Assembly (NCBI GenBank): GCA_018266455.1
Contig: JAFEAJ010000051.1
Location: 1-56,274, forward strand
Direction of reading: 5' to 3'
DNA: 56,274 nt
From: Bacteroidota bacterium
GTDB lineage: Bacteria; Bacteroidota; Bacteroidia; Chitinophagales; Chitinophagaceae
The notes under the pieces are model-generated. The model did no database searches. It was not told the origin of the DNA and was given only the letters and a program-made list of their open reading frames with translations. A program made the translations under genes and the position numbers. This document shows, in pieces, positions 26,855 through 34,709 of the stretch. Each line of letters starts with the position of its first letter. Within the stretch, counting starts at the first letter, position 1.

Positions 26855-27436
26855 TTATTGAACATGGATTTTGCCGAGCATAATGGCATGTGCTAACCCG
26901 CAGTACTCTAAACAAAGGATTTCATAATCTCCTTTTTGTGGAAAAACATATTGGAGCTCGTTATGGTATTGGGGCATTGCCTGGGTTTGGGCCACTAAAA
27001 CTCCGTTGTTGTCATATATGGCAAAATCATGATTGACATCCCCCGATGTTACAATGAACCGGATTGCCTTGTTGGCTGGCAGGGTTATTTCATTGTTGCC
27101 CGTAAATGCTGCCGGGGTTTCAATTGATGTGCCTGGCGCCATCTTCCACATCCATTGCATACCTACCACCGTTACCACTTCACCCGGTTCGCTTTGAAAC
27201 TTTGGGTAGGGCAATAGCTGTAGCGTAACAAGCAATAGAATAATAATACAGGTGACGAGCGCAAAAAAGTAACGCCCTCTTATTTTATATACTTTTTTCT
27301 TTACAGCGAGCTTGTCTTCCTGGGTAGTGGAAGTGCGCAACAAAAAGAGGACAACAGCGATTACTAGTATTGCACCTGCCAATGAAATAATGGCTGCATA
27401 GCCCTGTACTGTGAGTAATACGATTAACTGGCTCAA
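26855..27436 (-). CDS. CuA-containing subunit II of the sNOR-like complex
   Basis: A 193-residue protein with an N-terminal helix (YAAIISLAGAILVIAVVLFLL), a second helix (YFFALVTCIIILLLVTLQLL) and a cupredoxin domain. The CuA ligands are complete: His in VNHDFAIYDN and the C-x3-C-x3-H-x2-M pattern in CLEYCGLAHAIM. Its start precedes the subunit I gene by 17 bases. It would accept electrons from a cytochrome c or cupredoxin and pass them to the catalytic subunit. The presence of CuA rules out cNOR or qNOR for this complex. Confidence 0.88.
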   Translation of the reverse strand: MSQLIVLLTVQGYAAIISLAGAILVIAVVLFLLRTSTTQEDKLAVKKKVYKIRGRYFFALVTCIIILLLVTLQLLPYPKFQSEPGEVVTVVGMQWMWKMAPGTSIETPAAFTGNNEITLPANKAIRFIVTSGDVNHDFAIYDNNGVLVAQTQAMPQYHNELQYVFPQKGDYEILCLEYCGLAHAIMLGKIHVQ

Positions 27437-27495
27437 ATTATTATGGTTTTATTATTGCAATTGGTTCCTAATAATCAGTTTCCGAAAGGTGTATC

Positions 27496-27594
27496 CTAAG
27501 ATTGCCTGCACTTCTTTTCATTCTCAGCGATTACAAAAGTATGCGTATGGTCAGTATAAGGAGAGTAGTTGTTGCTTGCATCTGCATCTTCCAT
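27496..27594 (-). CDS. Possible 32-residue leader protein of the sNOR operon
   Basis: A short ORF of 32 residues plus stop, beginning MEDADASNNYSPY and ending ENEKKCRQS. It is hydrophilic, acid-rich and has a TDHTHTF segment with two His and one Cys near the end. It starts about 33 bases downstream of the transcription start predicted from the promoter at 27634-27666 and ends 60 bases before the CuA subunit gene. That spacing fits a first gene in the operon and would explain an otherwise ~190-base leader. It has no membrane segment, so it is not a CbaD-like subunit. Not recognised; could be chance. Confidence 0.4.
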   Translation of the reverse strand: MEDADASNNYSPYTDHTHTFVIAENEKKCRQS

Positions 27595-27633
27595 ATTCAG
27601 CGCAATCTTACTGATGCAGTTGTAAATTCAAAA

Positions 27634-27666
27634 CAAATGTAAGTACGAATTTTGATTAAAGACAAA
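27634..27666 (-). promoter_or_regulatory. Promoter of the sNOR operon
   Basis: On the minus strand TTTG (27666-27663), a 21-base spacer, and TACATTTG (27641-27634): a full Bacteroidota -33/-7 promoter. Predicted start is near 27627. It is overlapped at its -33 box by the candidate Rrf2 operator. Confidence 0.65.
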
Positions 27667-27675
27667 TTTATCGTT
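27658..27675. promoter_or_regulatory. Candidate Rrf2 operator at the sNOR promoter
   Basis: AAAGACAAATTTATCGTT matches the reverse complement of the site at 21552-21569 at 13 of 18 positions and keeps the AAnGA-N8-TCnTT form, with one imperfect arm base. It covers the -33 box at 27663-27666, a position where a bound repressor would block transcription. Confidence 0.45.
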
Positions 27676-27845
27676 TATTATTTTTTTGTTCATCATCGGT
27701 TAAGCCATGTCGCATTTCCCCAAGACAAAATATTTTACCCATTATGGTTAAATAGATGAATAGAAAAAATTAAAGCATCGCCAAATGGCATTACCACAAT
27801 GTTCTTAGGAGTATTAGGGGGTATATGACAAATCGTTTTATTCTT

Positions 27846-28469
27846 TCATATCACCTTGTTCACCTCTATACTTTTGAGCCAGATGACATGGCGAGGCCCT
27901 GTTTTTATATCATTCCTGGATATTAAAATCATAGCCCCCTGTAATTGGATCGGTATCCCGTTTTCTTCAAACAGCACATATACATTTTGGCCGGTGGGAT
28001 TATTGAATATTTCGGCCCAGGAGAAAGTGGCTTTGTAATTATCCGTAGCCCTGGCAACAATGTAAAAATTCCTGTCTTTATGATTGTCCTGTTTTATTTT
28101 CGCTTTCTCCAGGATTTCTTTTAAAAGCACTCCCTTGCAGGTTTTATCGTTCTTCATATTTGCCCCGCTTTGGCAAACCACTTGAAAATTTTCTATGGTT
28201 GCCACATTCATCTTTTTTAAAGAGTCTACTGTTAAAGTTAAAGGAAATTCCACTTCACCAGTTACGGTTACCTGTTTGCTTATGTATTTTATACTGTCGC
28301 CTGCTGGTATTGGCACCATACCGGCCTCTTTGCCTTCCTTCCATGTGTTGAAAGCGGCCTGCTGTGCCTTCTTGCCATTTGCTATTTGATCTGCTTTCTC
28401 ACTGTTATTGCAAGCCCAACATGCAAACACGATAGCTAATGTTGCCGCAATCATTTTTGTGTATTTCAT
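27846..28469 (-). CDS. Lipoprotein with a molybdopterin-binding (SUOX-type) domain
   Basis: A 207-residue protein with a lipoprotein signal (IAATLAIVFACWAC, lipidation Cys20). The body resembles the oxidoreductase molybdopterin-binding fold: VTVTGEVEFPLTLTVDSLKK, VVCQSGANMKNDKTCKGVLL with Cys in the cofactor-side loop, then YKATFSWAEIFNNP and GPRHVIWLKSIEV. At this size it has only that domain, without the dimerisation domain or heme of sulfite oxidase. It lies 14 bases after a TonB-dependent receptor gene and near a ModE-type regulator and the Moco genes. It could be a small Mo enzyme, or a cofactor/molybdate-binding surface protein. Confidence 0.72.
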   Translation of the reverse strand: MKYTKMIAATLAIVFACWACNNSEKADQIANGKKAQQAAFNTWKEGKEAGMVPIPAGDSIKYISKQVTVTGEVEFPLTLTVDSLKKMNVATIENFQVVCQSGANMKNDKTCKGVLLKEILEKAKIKQDNHKDRNFYIVARATDNYKATFSWAEIFNNPTGQNVYVLFEENGIPIQLQGAMILISRNDIKTGPRHVIWLKSIEVNKVI

Positions 28470-28483
28470 ATTGCATTTTTTAA

Positions 28484-30496
28484 TTAATGGTGATTAAAGA
28501 ACCGAAGGGTAACAAAATAATTCCTTCCTTCTTCGGGATACCCTTCAACAAGGCTATAGTTTTTGTCGAATAAATTGTTTGCGCCCGTTTCTATGCTCAG
28601 GTACTTCCATATTCTAACTGATGCAATTGCATTAACCAGTGTGAATTCCCCAGCCTTTGCTCCATAACTTGTGCTGAAACGGGAAGAATTGTATTCAGCG
28701 CTTGCAATTATTTGAATTTGTTTTATTGGCTGGTACTGGATGTAGCTGAACACTTTTGTATTTGGCACATCTGTAAAACGAATAGCTGGGTTTGTCAAAT
28801 TATGTCTTTCAATATAAGTGTAGTTCGCGCTTAACATCAGGTTCTTCAAAATGTCAACATTCACTGCTGCTTCAACGCCCTTGAATTCAGCTTTTCCTGC
28901 GTTTTGCATTTGTGATTTGCCGGGCAGGATATTGCTTATGTTCATGATTGCATCAGTGATTTTGCTATAAAAAAGCGCTGTTTGAAATGAAAATTTCTGA
29001 AAAAATTTACCGGTATAGTTCACTTCATAATTGTCAGCCGTTTCAGGTTTTAAATCGGGGTTTGGTATTGCTGTTCCCATACGATAGGAATACCTGTCCT
29101 TAATTGTAGCAAAACGGGTTTTGTGAGAAACGGTACTGCCTATCTTATGGTTTTCTTTCAGGTAATAAAATATACCAAGCTGCCCGTTGCAGGCCTGGCT
29201 GGCATCGGCTTTAGGAAAATCGAACACTGCTTTGATACTTGCATTATAATCCTCTGCCTTAATGTTTTTTCGCAGGCTATAACTGGCCCCAGGGATAATA
29301 ACCAGCTTAGTCGTTGCCCTATAAATATTTTCTGCGCCAACGGTTAAGGTGTTGTCATCAAAATGGCGCACCGGCTCATTCAGGTTATTTTCCCGATGTA
29401 TATCTTCCTTGTAATGCACAGCCAGCTTTAAATTGTTTTTTGGGATGATGGTAGTCCCATATTCCACACTCCCCCCATAAGTATAGTCATTATAAAAACT
29501 TTGAAAGGCGTAAGGTTTTTTTTGAGTGGTATAAGTGGCATCGTCATAACTGTTCAGCGAATTTTTAAAAATATCGTAGTAAAATTTTGTTTTTATGGAA
29601 TTCTTACTGTTGATGCTTGTTTTGGAAAGAAAATAATAGGTTTCTTTATTCCAGTAAGGCCATTGCCAATAGCGTGGTTTTTTTAGCAACGAGTTTAAAG
29701 TATCTGTGCCGCAATAAACCGGGTTTCCTTTTTTTCCATGCTGATTAATATACCCAAAAACATATTCATGCTTTTCATTCGGCGCCCAACCAATTTTTAG
29801 ATTGAACTTTTGATCGGTACGGTAGGAATTGTCTCTTTGGTTGCCGTTTTCATTTTTAGTGGAATCGTAATTGGCGGACATTGCGTATGAGTCTCTGTGC
29901 AAATACGAGTAACCTCCCTGGAAATAGAATTTGCTAATATTGGCGCCTATATTTATGTTTCCCGCATAGCCGTTATTGTTAATTGATCCGACCGATCCAT
30001 CATATTCTAATTTTTTAACTGGCTTTCGGGATATTAAATTTATAGCTCCTCCCAATGAATTAGGCCCATATAATAACGATGAAAACCCTTTTGCTACATC
30101 AATGGCAGAAAGGTCGAATGTGGTAAACCTCGACAGGTCAACATACCCATCGTAGGGAACATAAACGGGGATGCCGTCCATATAAACGGGCATCTGCCTT
30201 AGGTCAAACCCCCTTACGGTAACCATGGATTCGTTTCGTGCGCCTGATGCGGTTAGATTAATGCCGGGAAGCATGTTCAAAGCTTTGGAGACTTCCATTT
30301 TGTTCTGGCTTTCCATATTCACAGAACTTGCCCGGCTCATCATTTCGCTGTTTTTACTTGCCCAAACGGTAATCTCACCAAGCTGGAAAATATTTGGAGC
30401 GGCACTGTCCACAGGCAAGGTTTTGGCCAAGCCGGGTTGCTGTGCAAGGGCCATTAGTGGCATTAAATGGAGCGCCAGTAAAATTTTTACTTTCAT
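28484..30496 (-). CDS. TonB-dependent outer-membrane receptor
   Basis: A 670-residue receptor. Signal peptide (VKILLALHLMPLMALAQQ), TonB-box-like LGEITVWAS, a plug (KALNMLPGINLTASGARNES; VRGFDLRQMPVYMDGIPVYV; LLYGPNSLGGAINLISRKP) and a full barrel ending YFVTLRFFNHH. No SusD partner follows, so it is not a typical glycan importer. It is probably co-transcribed with the molybdopterin-domain lipoprotein and is next to a ModE-like gene. Uptake of molybdate or a metal chelate is a reasonable guess; copper for the sNOR CuA site is another. Confidence 0.88.
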   Translation of the reverse strand: MKVKILLALHLMPLMALAQQPGLAKTLPVDSAAPNIFQLGEITVWASKNSEMMSRASSVNMESQNKMEVSKALNMLPGINLTASGARNESMVTVRGFDLRQMPVYMDGIPVYVPYDGYVDLSRFTTFDLSAIDVAKGFSSLLYGPNSLGGAINLISRKPVKKLEYDGSVGSINNNGYAGNINIGANISKFYFQGGYSYLHRDSYAMSANYDSTKNENGNQRDNSYRTDQKFNLKIGWAPNEKHEYVFGYINQHGKKGNPVYCGTDTLNSLLKKPRYWQWPYWNKETYYFLSKTSINSKNSIKTKFYYDIFKNSLNSYDDATYTTQKKPYAFQSFYNDYTYGGSVEYGTTIIPKNNLKLAVHYKEDIHRENNLNEPVRHFDDNTLTVGAENIYRATTKLVIIPGASYSLRKNIKAEDYNASIKAVFDFPKADASQACNGQLGIFYYLKENHKIGSTVSHKTRFATIKDRYSYRMGTAIPNPDLKPETADNYEVNYTGKFFQKFSFQTALFYSKITDAIMNISNILPGKSQMQNAGKAEFKGVEAAVNVDILKNLMLSANYTYIERHNLTNPAIRFTDVPNTKVFSYIQYQPIKQIQIIASAEYNSSRFSTSYGAKAGEFTLVNAIASVRIWKYLSIETGANNLFDKNYSLVEGYPEEGRNYFVTLRFFNHH

Positions 30497-30635
30497 AAGC
30501 AGTGGTGTTTTGTTTGGTCATGAAATCTTCCGTTAGCTGCAAATTGAGGTTGCGTATATTAATTCATTCTCGGTGCTTATTTTTTACTTTTATTCTTGAG
30601 TTATGTTTTTATAAGAACAGTACTTCTGCAAAAAA

Positions 30636-30983
30636 TTAGAATGCTACTTTTTTTGATTTTTTTTCAATGAATGATTTTATTTCGCTTTCCAGTTTATAAA
30701 ATTTTTTGATTGCCAGCTCACCAGCCTTGGTTAAAAAAGCGCCGCTGCCATTTTTACCTCCCAATATCTTTTCTACCAAAGGTTCAATTGAACGTTTGTT
30801 CATGTCTTCTACCAACTGCCAGGCCTGGCGATAGGACATTTTAATTGATTTGGCTGCATTGGTGATCGAGCCCGTTTCCCTAATCTTTTCGAGCAGTACA
30901 ACTCTTCCAATGCCAAGAAATGGGCCGCTCTGCTCATCGACCCACATCCTGATCCTTATTGTATATTTTTTCTTGGGCGGCAT
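30636..30983 (-). CDS. ModE N-terminal-type winged-helix regulator (no MOP domain)
   Basis: A 115-residue protein from the ATG at 30983 (MPPKKKYTIRIRMWVDE); the longer frame to 31034 adds an unlikely leader. The helix-turn-helix region VLLEKIRETGSITNAAKSIK and MSYRQAWQLVEDMNKR is the LysR/ModE-type wHTH, followed by the wing GGKNGSGAFLTKAGEL. The C-terminal MOP molybdate-binding domains of full ModE are absent, so any metal sensing must come from elsewhere. It stands between the TonB receptor and the Moco genes, suggesting control of one or both. Confidence 0.82.
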   Translation of the reverse strand: MPPKKKYTIRIRMWVDEQSGPFLGIGRVVLLEKIRETGSITNAAKSIKMSYRQAWQLVEDMNKRSIEPLVEKILGGKNGSGAFLTKAGELAIKKFYKLESEIKSFIEKKSKKVAF

Positions 30984-31271
30984 CACTATGTTGCAATAAG
31001 CATAGTGCAATGTTACGCCCTGCATGATCAGCAAAAAATGATTTTGATCATGAACCTGCCAGGCATGTTCTCTCCAGCCAATTGGTTTTGGTTGGTGCGC
31101 TCAGCACATGGGGTTTAGTATTTGTTAACCGGGAAAATCGATCCTTAACGGGGAGGCTTGCCTTGCGATGTAAATCTTAAGCTTAACGCTGGAGTGAGCC
31201 CATCACTGCAGGATGCTTCTTCTTCAATGCATTTATGATCATTGGGGCAAGTGAAGAGGTATAATAAGACA

Positions 31272-32183
31272 TTAATCATGCCTTGCCCCTTTCATTACCT
31301 TAAAAATATGAAGTACTTGGGGAAAAAGAGCGTCCATGCTTTCTATGGCGCCCCTTGTAGAGCCAGGCAATGCCAATACCAGAGTAGCGCCGATTAAACC
31401 GGCAACGCTGCGCGACAACATGGAATAGGGGGTCCGTTCCTGCCCGTATGCACGCATGGCTTCTTCAATCCCCGCTATCCTTTTTTCGATGATTGTTTCG
31501 AGGGCTTCAGTGGTGATGTCGCGTGGCGATAAACCTGTGCCTCCTGTTAGTATCACCATGTTCAAATGTTGTGAGCAATACTCCTTGACCTTTTGTATGA
31601 TGTCATCTTTTTCATCTGGGATGATGACATAGCCAGTGGCTTCAACATTGCTAAGCTTCAACTTTTCAATAATCGCTTTTCCTGCCTTATCCTCTTTTGA
31701 TCCTTTTGAAATGCTGTCGGAACATACAATAACCGCGGCTTTGAGCACAGAGGTTTCTTTTTTAACAAAATCAGTTTTCCCTCCTTTCTTTTCAATCAGC
31801 TTGATTTGTTCGATGCTGATATTTTTATCAATCGGTTTGAGCATGTCATAAATGGTAAGAGCAACAACCGATGCAGCATGCATGGCTTCCACCTCAACCC
31901 CCGTTTTGTAAATGGCCTGAATTTCAGCAGTGATAAGAATTTCCAGCCCATTGATTTCAAAATTGATGGCAGCAAATTCAATAGGCAAGGGGTGGCAATC
32001 AGGGATCATATCACTGGTGCGCTTGGCTGCAAGCAGGCCAGCCGCTTTTGACATGGCAAACACATCGCCTTTTGGAACTTTTTTTTCCCTTACTGCAATA
32101 ACCGTTTCTTCTGAACTTACCCGCACAACAGCTTGTGCAATGGCGGTGCGGTGCGTGCTTATTTTATGAACAATATTTTGCAT
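31272..32183 (-). CDS. moaCB: Bifunctional MoaC-MoaB fusion
   Basis: A 303-residue fusion. Residues ~1-145 are MoaC (cyclic pyranopterin monophosphate synthase): IPDCHPLPIEFAAI and KTGVEVEAMHAASVVALTIY with its conserved acids and His. Residues ~150-303 are MoaB/MogA-type molybdopterin adenylyltransferase: VILTGGTGLSPRDITTEAL and ALPGSTRGAIESM. One chain thus does the second step and the later activation step of Moco synthesis. The fusion is common in Bacteroidota. It is the last gene of the Moco run, 4 bases after moaE. Confidence 0.92.
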   Translation of the reverse strand: MQNIVHKISTHRTAIAQAVVRVSSEETVIAVREKKVPKGDVFAMSKAAGLLAAKRTSDMIPDCHPLPIEFAAINFEINGLEILITAEIQAIYKTGVEVEAMHAASVVALTIYDMLKPIDKNISIEQIKLIEKKGGKTDFVKKETSVLKAAVIVCSDSISKGSKEDKAGKAIIEKLKLSNVEATGYVIIPDEKDDIIQKVKEYCSQHLNMVILTGGTGLSPRDITTEALETIIEKRIAGIEEAMRAYGQERTPYSMLSRSVAGLIGATLVLALPGSTRGAIESMDALFPQVLHIFKVMKGARHD

Positions 32184-32186
32184 TGG

Positions 32187-32627
32187 TTATTTATTTTCTT
32201 TCCATTCGTATTTCTCAGCACTGATGATCTCCCTGCCCCAGATGGGCAGTTCATTTTTTATTCTCTCCACCAGTTCTGCGCATGCATCTATTGCAGCTTT
32301 CCTGTGCGGTGATGAAGTGAATACAAACAAGCATACTTCACCTGCCTTCACTTCACCAAGGCTGTGATGAATATGCAAACAAGTGAGCTGGTATTTTACA
32401 AAAATCTCTTCTCTTATTTCAAATGCCTTTTGTACAGCCATTTCTTCATAAGCAGTATATTCAATGGCCTGCACCATGCCTCCATTTTTTTCATCGGCCC
32501 TTACCTGCCCTAAAAAAATGCTGTGCCCTCCGATATCCGTTTTGGTACTATGCTTTTGAATGGAATCAGCAATCAAAGCCGGGGAGACAGCCCCGCTTAC
32601 AAAAATATTTTTAGGCTTATGTGACAT
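32187..32627 (-). CDS. moaE: Molybdopterin synthase large subunit MoaE
   Basis: A 146-residue protein with GGHSIFLGQVRADEKNG, YTAYEEMAVQKAFEIREE, CLHIHHSLGEVKAGE and the Lys-rich active-site segment SPHRKAAIDACAELVER. MoaE, with thiocarboxylated MoaD, inserts sulfur into cPMP to make molybdopterin. It overlaps the end of moeB by 11 bases. The terminal KYEWKENK is the family's usual ending. Confidence 0.92.
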   Translation of the reverse strand: MSHKPKNIFVSGAVSPALIADSIQKHSTKTDIGGHSIFLGQVRADEKNGGMVQAIEYTAYEEMAVQKAFEIREEIFVKYQLTCLHIHHSLGEVKAGEVCLFVFTSSPHRKAAIDACAELVERIKNELPIWGREIISAEKYEWKENK

Positions 32628-33729
32628 GATGTTGATGATGGATAGGCGATTGCGGGTGCATGAGGCCTCCTTGTATTGAATAAATATTTTTTGCCGGATA
32701 AAATTTCTTTAATGTGTATGCTGCTTTTTCGCTTCTTATTCCTGAATGACAGAACAACAAAATAGAATCAGCCATCAGCAACCGGCCATATTCTTTTTCC
32801 AAAACAGATAAAGGAATGTTTATACACTCAATTTCTTTAAGCACGGGCTTTTCATCAATTTCACGAACATCTACCAATAATACATTATCGGGGTATTTTG
32901 ATTGCATTGACAGTGCTCCACCCCAGTTGATGGCAACAGTGGCCGCGCATGCAATGGAGTAATCCATTGCAGCAAATGCTCCAGCATTGGCCGGGATCTT
33001 CTTTTTGGAAGCTGCATTTGGCAAAATTCCCATTTCATAAAAGGAAAATTCCGGAAGCCGGAAAACCAAAACTTTATTGATCATTGGTTTGCCGTAACCA
33101 CTTAGCAGTTTTATGGTTTCCGCAGCCTGCATGGTGCCGATAATCCCCGGCAATACGCCTAATACTCCCGTTTCATTGCAATTAGGGATTTCGTATGCGG
33201 CAGGCGGCTCCGGATAAAGATCACGATAGTCAACCAGTGGTTGGTCTTCTGCCATAACATTCAACACAGCTACCTGGCCTTCGTTCTGATAAATGGCACC
33301 CAGGATTATCGGTTTGCTTAATAGCACACAAGCATCATTTACCATATAGCGTGTAGGGAAATTATCGGAACCATCTAATACGAGATCGTACTTGCCGATG
33401 ACGGGCAACGAATTTGAAGCCGTCAAAAATTTCGGGATTGCTTCAACACGAATATCACTGTATTTTTTTTGCAAGAATCCTGCTGCAACTTCTGCTTTCA
33501 TTTTTCCAACATCTCCCTCGCCGAAAATAATTTGCCGGTTCAGGTTCGAAACAGCAACCACATCACCATCTGCAATACCGATTGTCCCTACACCTGCGGC
33601 GGCAAGGTAAAGCAATGCAGGGCATCCAAGTCCGCCCGCGCCAATAACCAGCACTTTTGCCTGCCGTAGTTTTTCCTGGCCTGCGGCGCCGAATCCTGGC
33701 AATATGATCTGTCGTTCGAAACGGCTCAT
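32617..33729 (-). CDS. moeB: MoeB/ThiF adenylyltransferase with C-terminal rhodanese domain
   Basis: A 370-residue protein. The N-terminal E1-like domain has VLVIGAGGLGCPALLYLAAA (nucleotide loop), VSNLNRQIIF and the adenylation acid in LVLDGSDNFPTRY. Residues ~270-360 form a rhodanese domain with active-site loop LLFCHSGIRSEKAA. It adenylates the C-terminal Gly of MoaD, and the rhodanese part probably provides the sulfur. The zinc-binding CxxC pairs of classical MoeB are not obvious. It sits directly after moaD (5-base gap), matching its partner. Confidence 0.9.
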   Translation of the reverse strand: MSRFERQIILPGFGAAGQEKLRQAKVLVIGAGGLGCPALLYLAAAGVGTIGIADGDVVAVSNLNRQIIFGEGDVGKMKAEVAAGFLQKKYSDIRVEAIPKFLTASNSLPVIGKYDLVLDGSDNFPTRYMVNDACVLLSKPIILGAIYQNEGQVAVLNVMAEDQPLVDYRDLYPEPPAAYEIPNCNETGVLGVLPGIIGTMQAAETIKLLSGYGKPMINKVLVFRLPEFSFYEMGILPNAASKKKIPANAGAFAAMDYSIACAATVAINWGGALSMQSKYPDNVLLVDVREIDEKPVLKEIECINIPLSVLEKEYGRLLMADSILLFCHSGIRSEKAAYTLKKFYPAKNIYSIQGGLMHPQSPIHHQHHVT

Positions 33730-33734
33730 TTTTT

Positions 33735-33989
33735 TTATCCTCCTGAAAATGGTGGCAGTAGCGCAATTTCACTTTCGTTATCAAAAGTGCAATTTTCATG
33801 TACCAGCTTCCTGTTGACAGCAATTGAAAATTTCAGCCCGTTCAGCCCTGGATATTTATTCGCCAACCATTGGCGCAGCGCACCAGTATCTGAAATTCCA
33901 TTGCACACCAATTCCCTTCCGCCGATTTTTTCAGCTATGATGCCAAAGGCAATAATTTTTATATCTTTTGTTTCAGCCGATTGCTGCAT
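33735..33989 (-). CDS. moaD: Molybdopterin synthase sulfur carrier MoaD
   Basis: An 84-residue ubiquitin-like protein. It begins with a beta strand (IKIIAFGIIAEKIGG) and ends with the essential tail LLPPFSGG, whose last Gly is thiocarboxylated. The central NRKLVHENC matches the family's conserved strand. It overlaps the end of mobA by 31 bases and precedes moeB by 5. Confidence 0.92.
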   Translation of the reverse strand: MQQSAETKDIKIIAFGIIAEKIGGRELVCNGISDTGALRQWLANKYPGLNGLKFSIAVNRKLVHENCTFDNESEIALLPPFSGG

Positions 33990-34564
33990 TGTTCAAAATC
34001 AGTTTTATTATTTATGTTAAAAAACAGGAATTGATGTTGTTCAGCCAGGTCATCCATATTTACTGTTTTGTAGTTTTCTGAAAAAATAAATTCTTTCATT
34101 TTCAGGTTGTTTTTGATGATGCAAGTTGAAATTTTTTGGCGCAATGATTGATGATACACCGCAAATAACGGATTGATTCTTGTCATGGTTCCAGCTACCG
34201 TAACCGGGTTGTTTTTTGTTTCATTCAACAAACGATCTACGGCTTGGGCAGAAATAAAGGGGGTATCGCAACTGATGAGCAAAACGTTGGGCCTGGTATT
34301 GTAATGCAATGCTGTATAAAGCCCGCCCATGGGCCCTTTATCGGGAACAATGTCTTTCACCACATCATAATCAAATTTTTCATAACCTTCCGAATTTGCT
34401 ACGATCTTTATCGGTAATTGAAAACTGTTTATGGTATCGAGCACATACGCGATCATGGGTTTCCCATCCAACAGCATCATGGCCTTGTCCTGCCCCATGC
34501 GGCTGCTTTTGCCGCCTGCTAAAACAAATGCTTCAATCGTATTGAACCTGTTCAGTGCATTCAT
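33959..34564 (-). CDS. mobA: Molybdenum cofactor guanylyltransferase MobA
   Basis: A 201-residue nucleotidyltransferase. The GTP-binding start is VLAGGKSSRMGQDKAMM, followed by DIVPDKGPMGGLYTAL and the metal-binding LLISCDTPFIS. It adds GMP to Mo-molybdopterin; the resulting bis-MGD is the cofactor needed by NarG in this window. The protein ends in an unstructured-looking polar tail that overlaps moaD. Confidence 0.9.
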   Translation of the reverse strand: MNALNRFNTIEAFVLAGGKSSRMGQDKAMMLLDGKPMIAYVLDTINSFQLPIKIVANSEGYEKFDYDVVKDIVPDKGPMGGLYTALHYNTRPNVLLISCDTPFISAQAVDRLLNETKNNPVTVAGTMTRINPLFAVYHQSLRQKISTCIIKNNLKMKEFIFSENYKTVNMDDLAEQHQFLFFNINNKTDFEQCSNRLKQKI

Positions 34565-34709
34565 ATTTATGTGCTCAATTTATACCAGCGCCTTAGGTTT
34601 TTTATATACATTGAAAATATTAGCGCTACCCGGAAATAGGCTGGTGTAAAAGGGTTAGTGGTGCAAAAAGCGCTTTATTGAAAATAAAAGTACGACTATT
34701 CCTTGCCAT
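34565..34709. other. Intergenic stretch between mobA and moeA
   Basis: A 145-base gap, the largest inside the Moco run. An imperfect inverted repeat (TACCAGC and GCTGGTG, around 34580 and 34642) is visible, but there is no clear promoter or terminator. Confidence 0.3.

Noticed and set aside
30605..30630. AGAACAGTACTTCT palindrome near the ModE gene as a further Rrf2 site
   Set aside because: Arm spacing (6 bases) and sequence differ from the other three sites, and it lies at a gene end.
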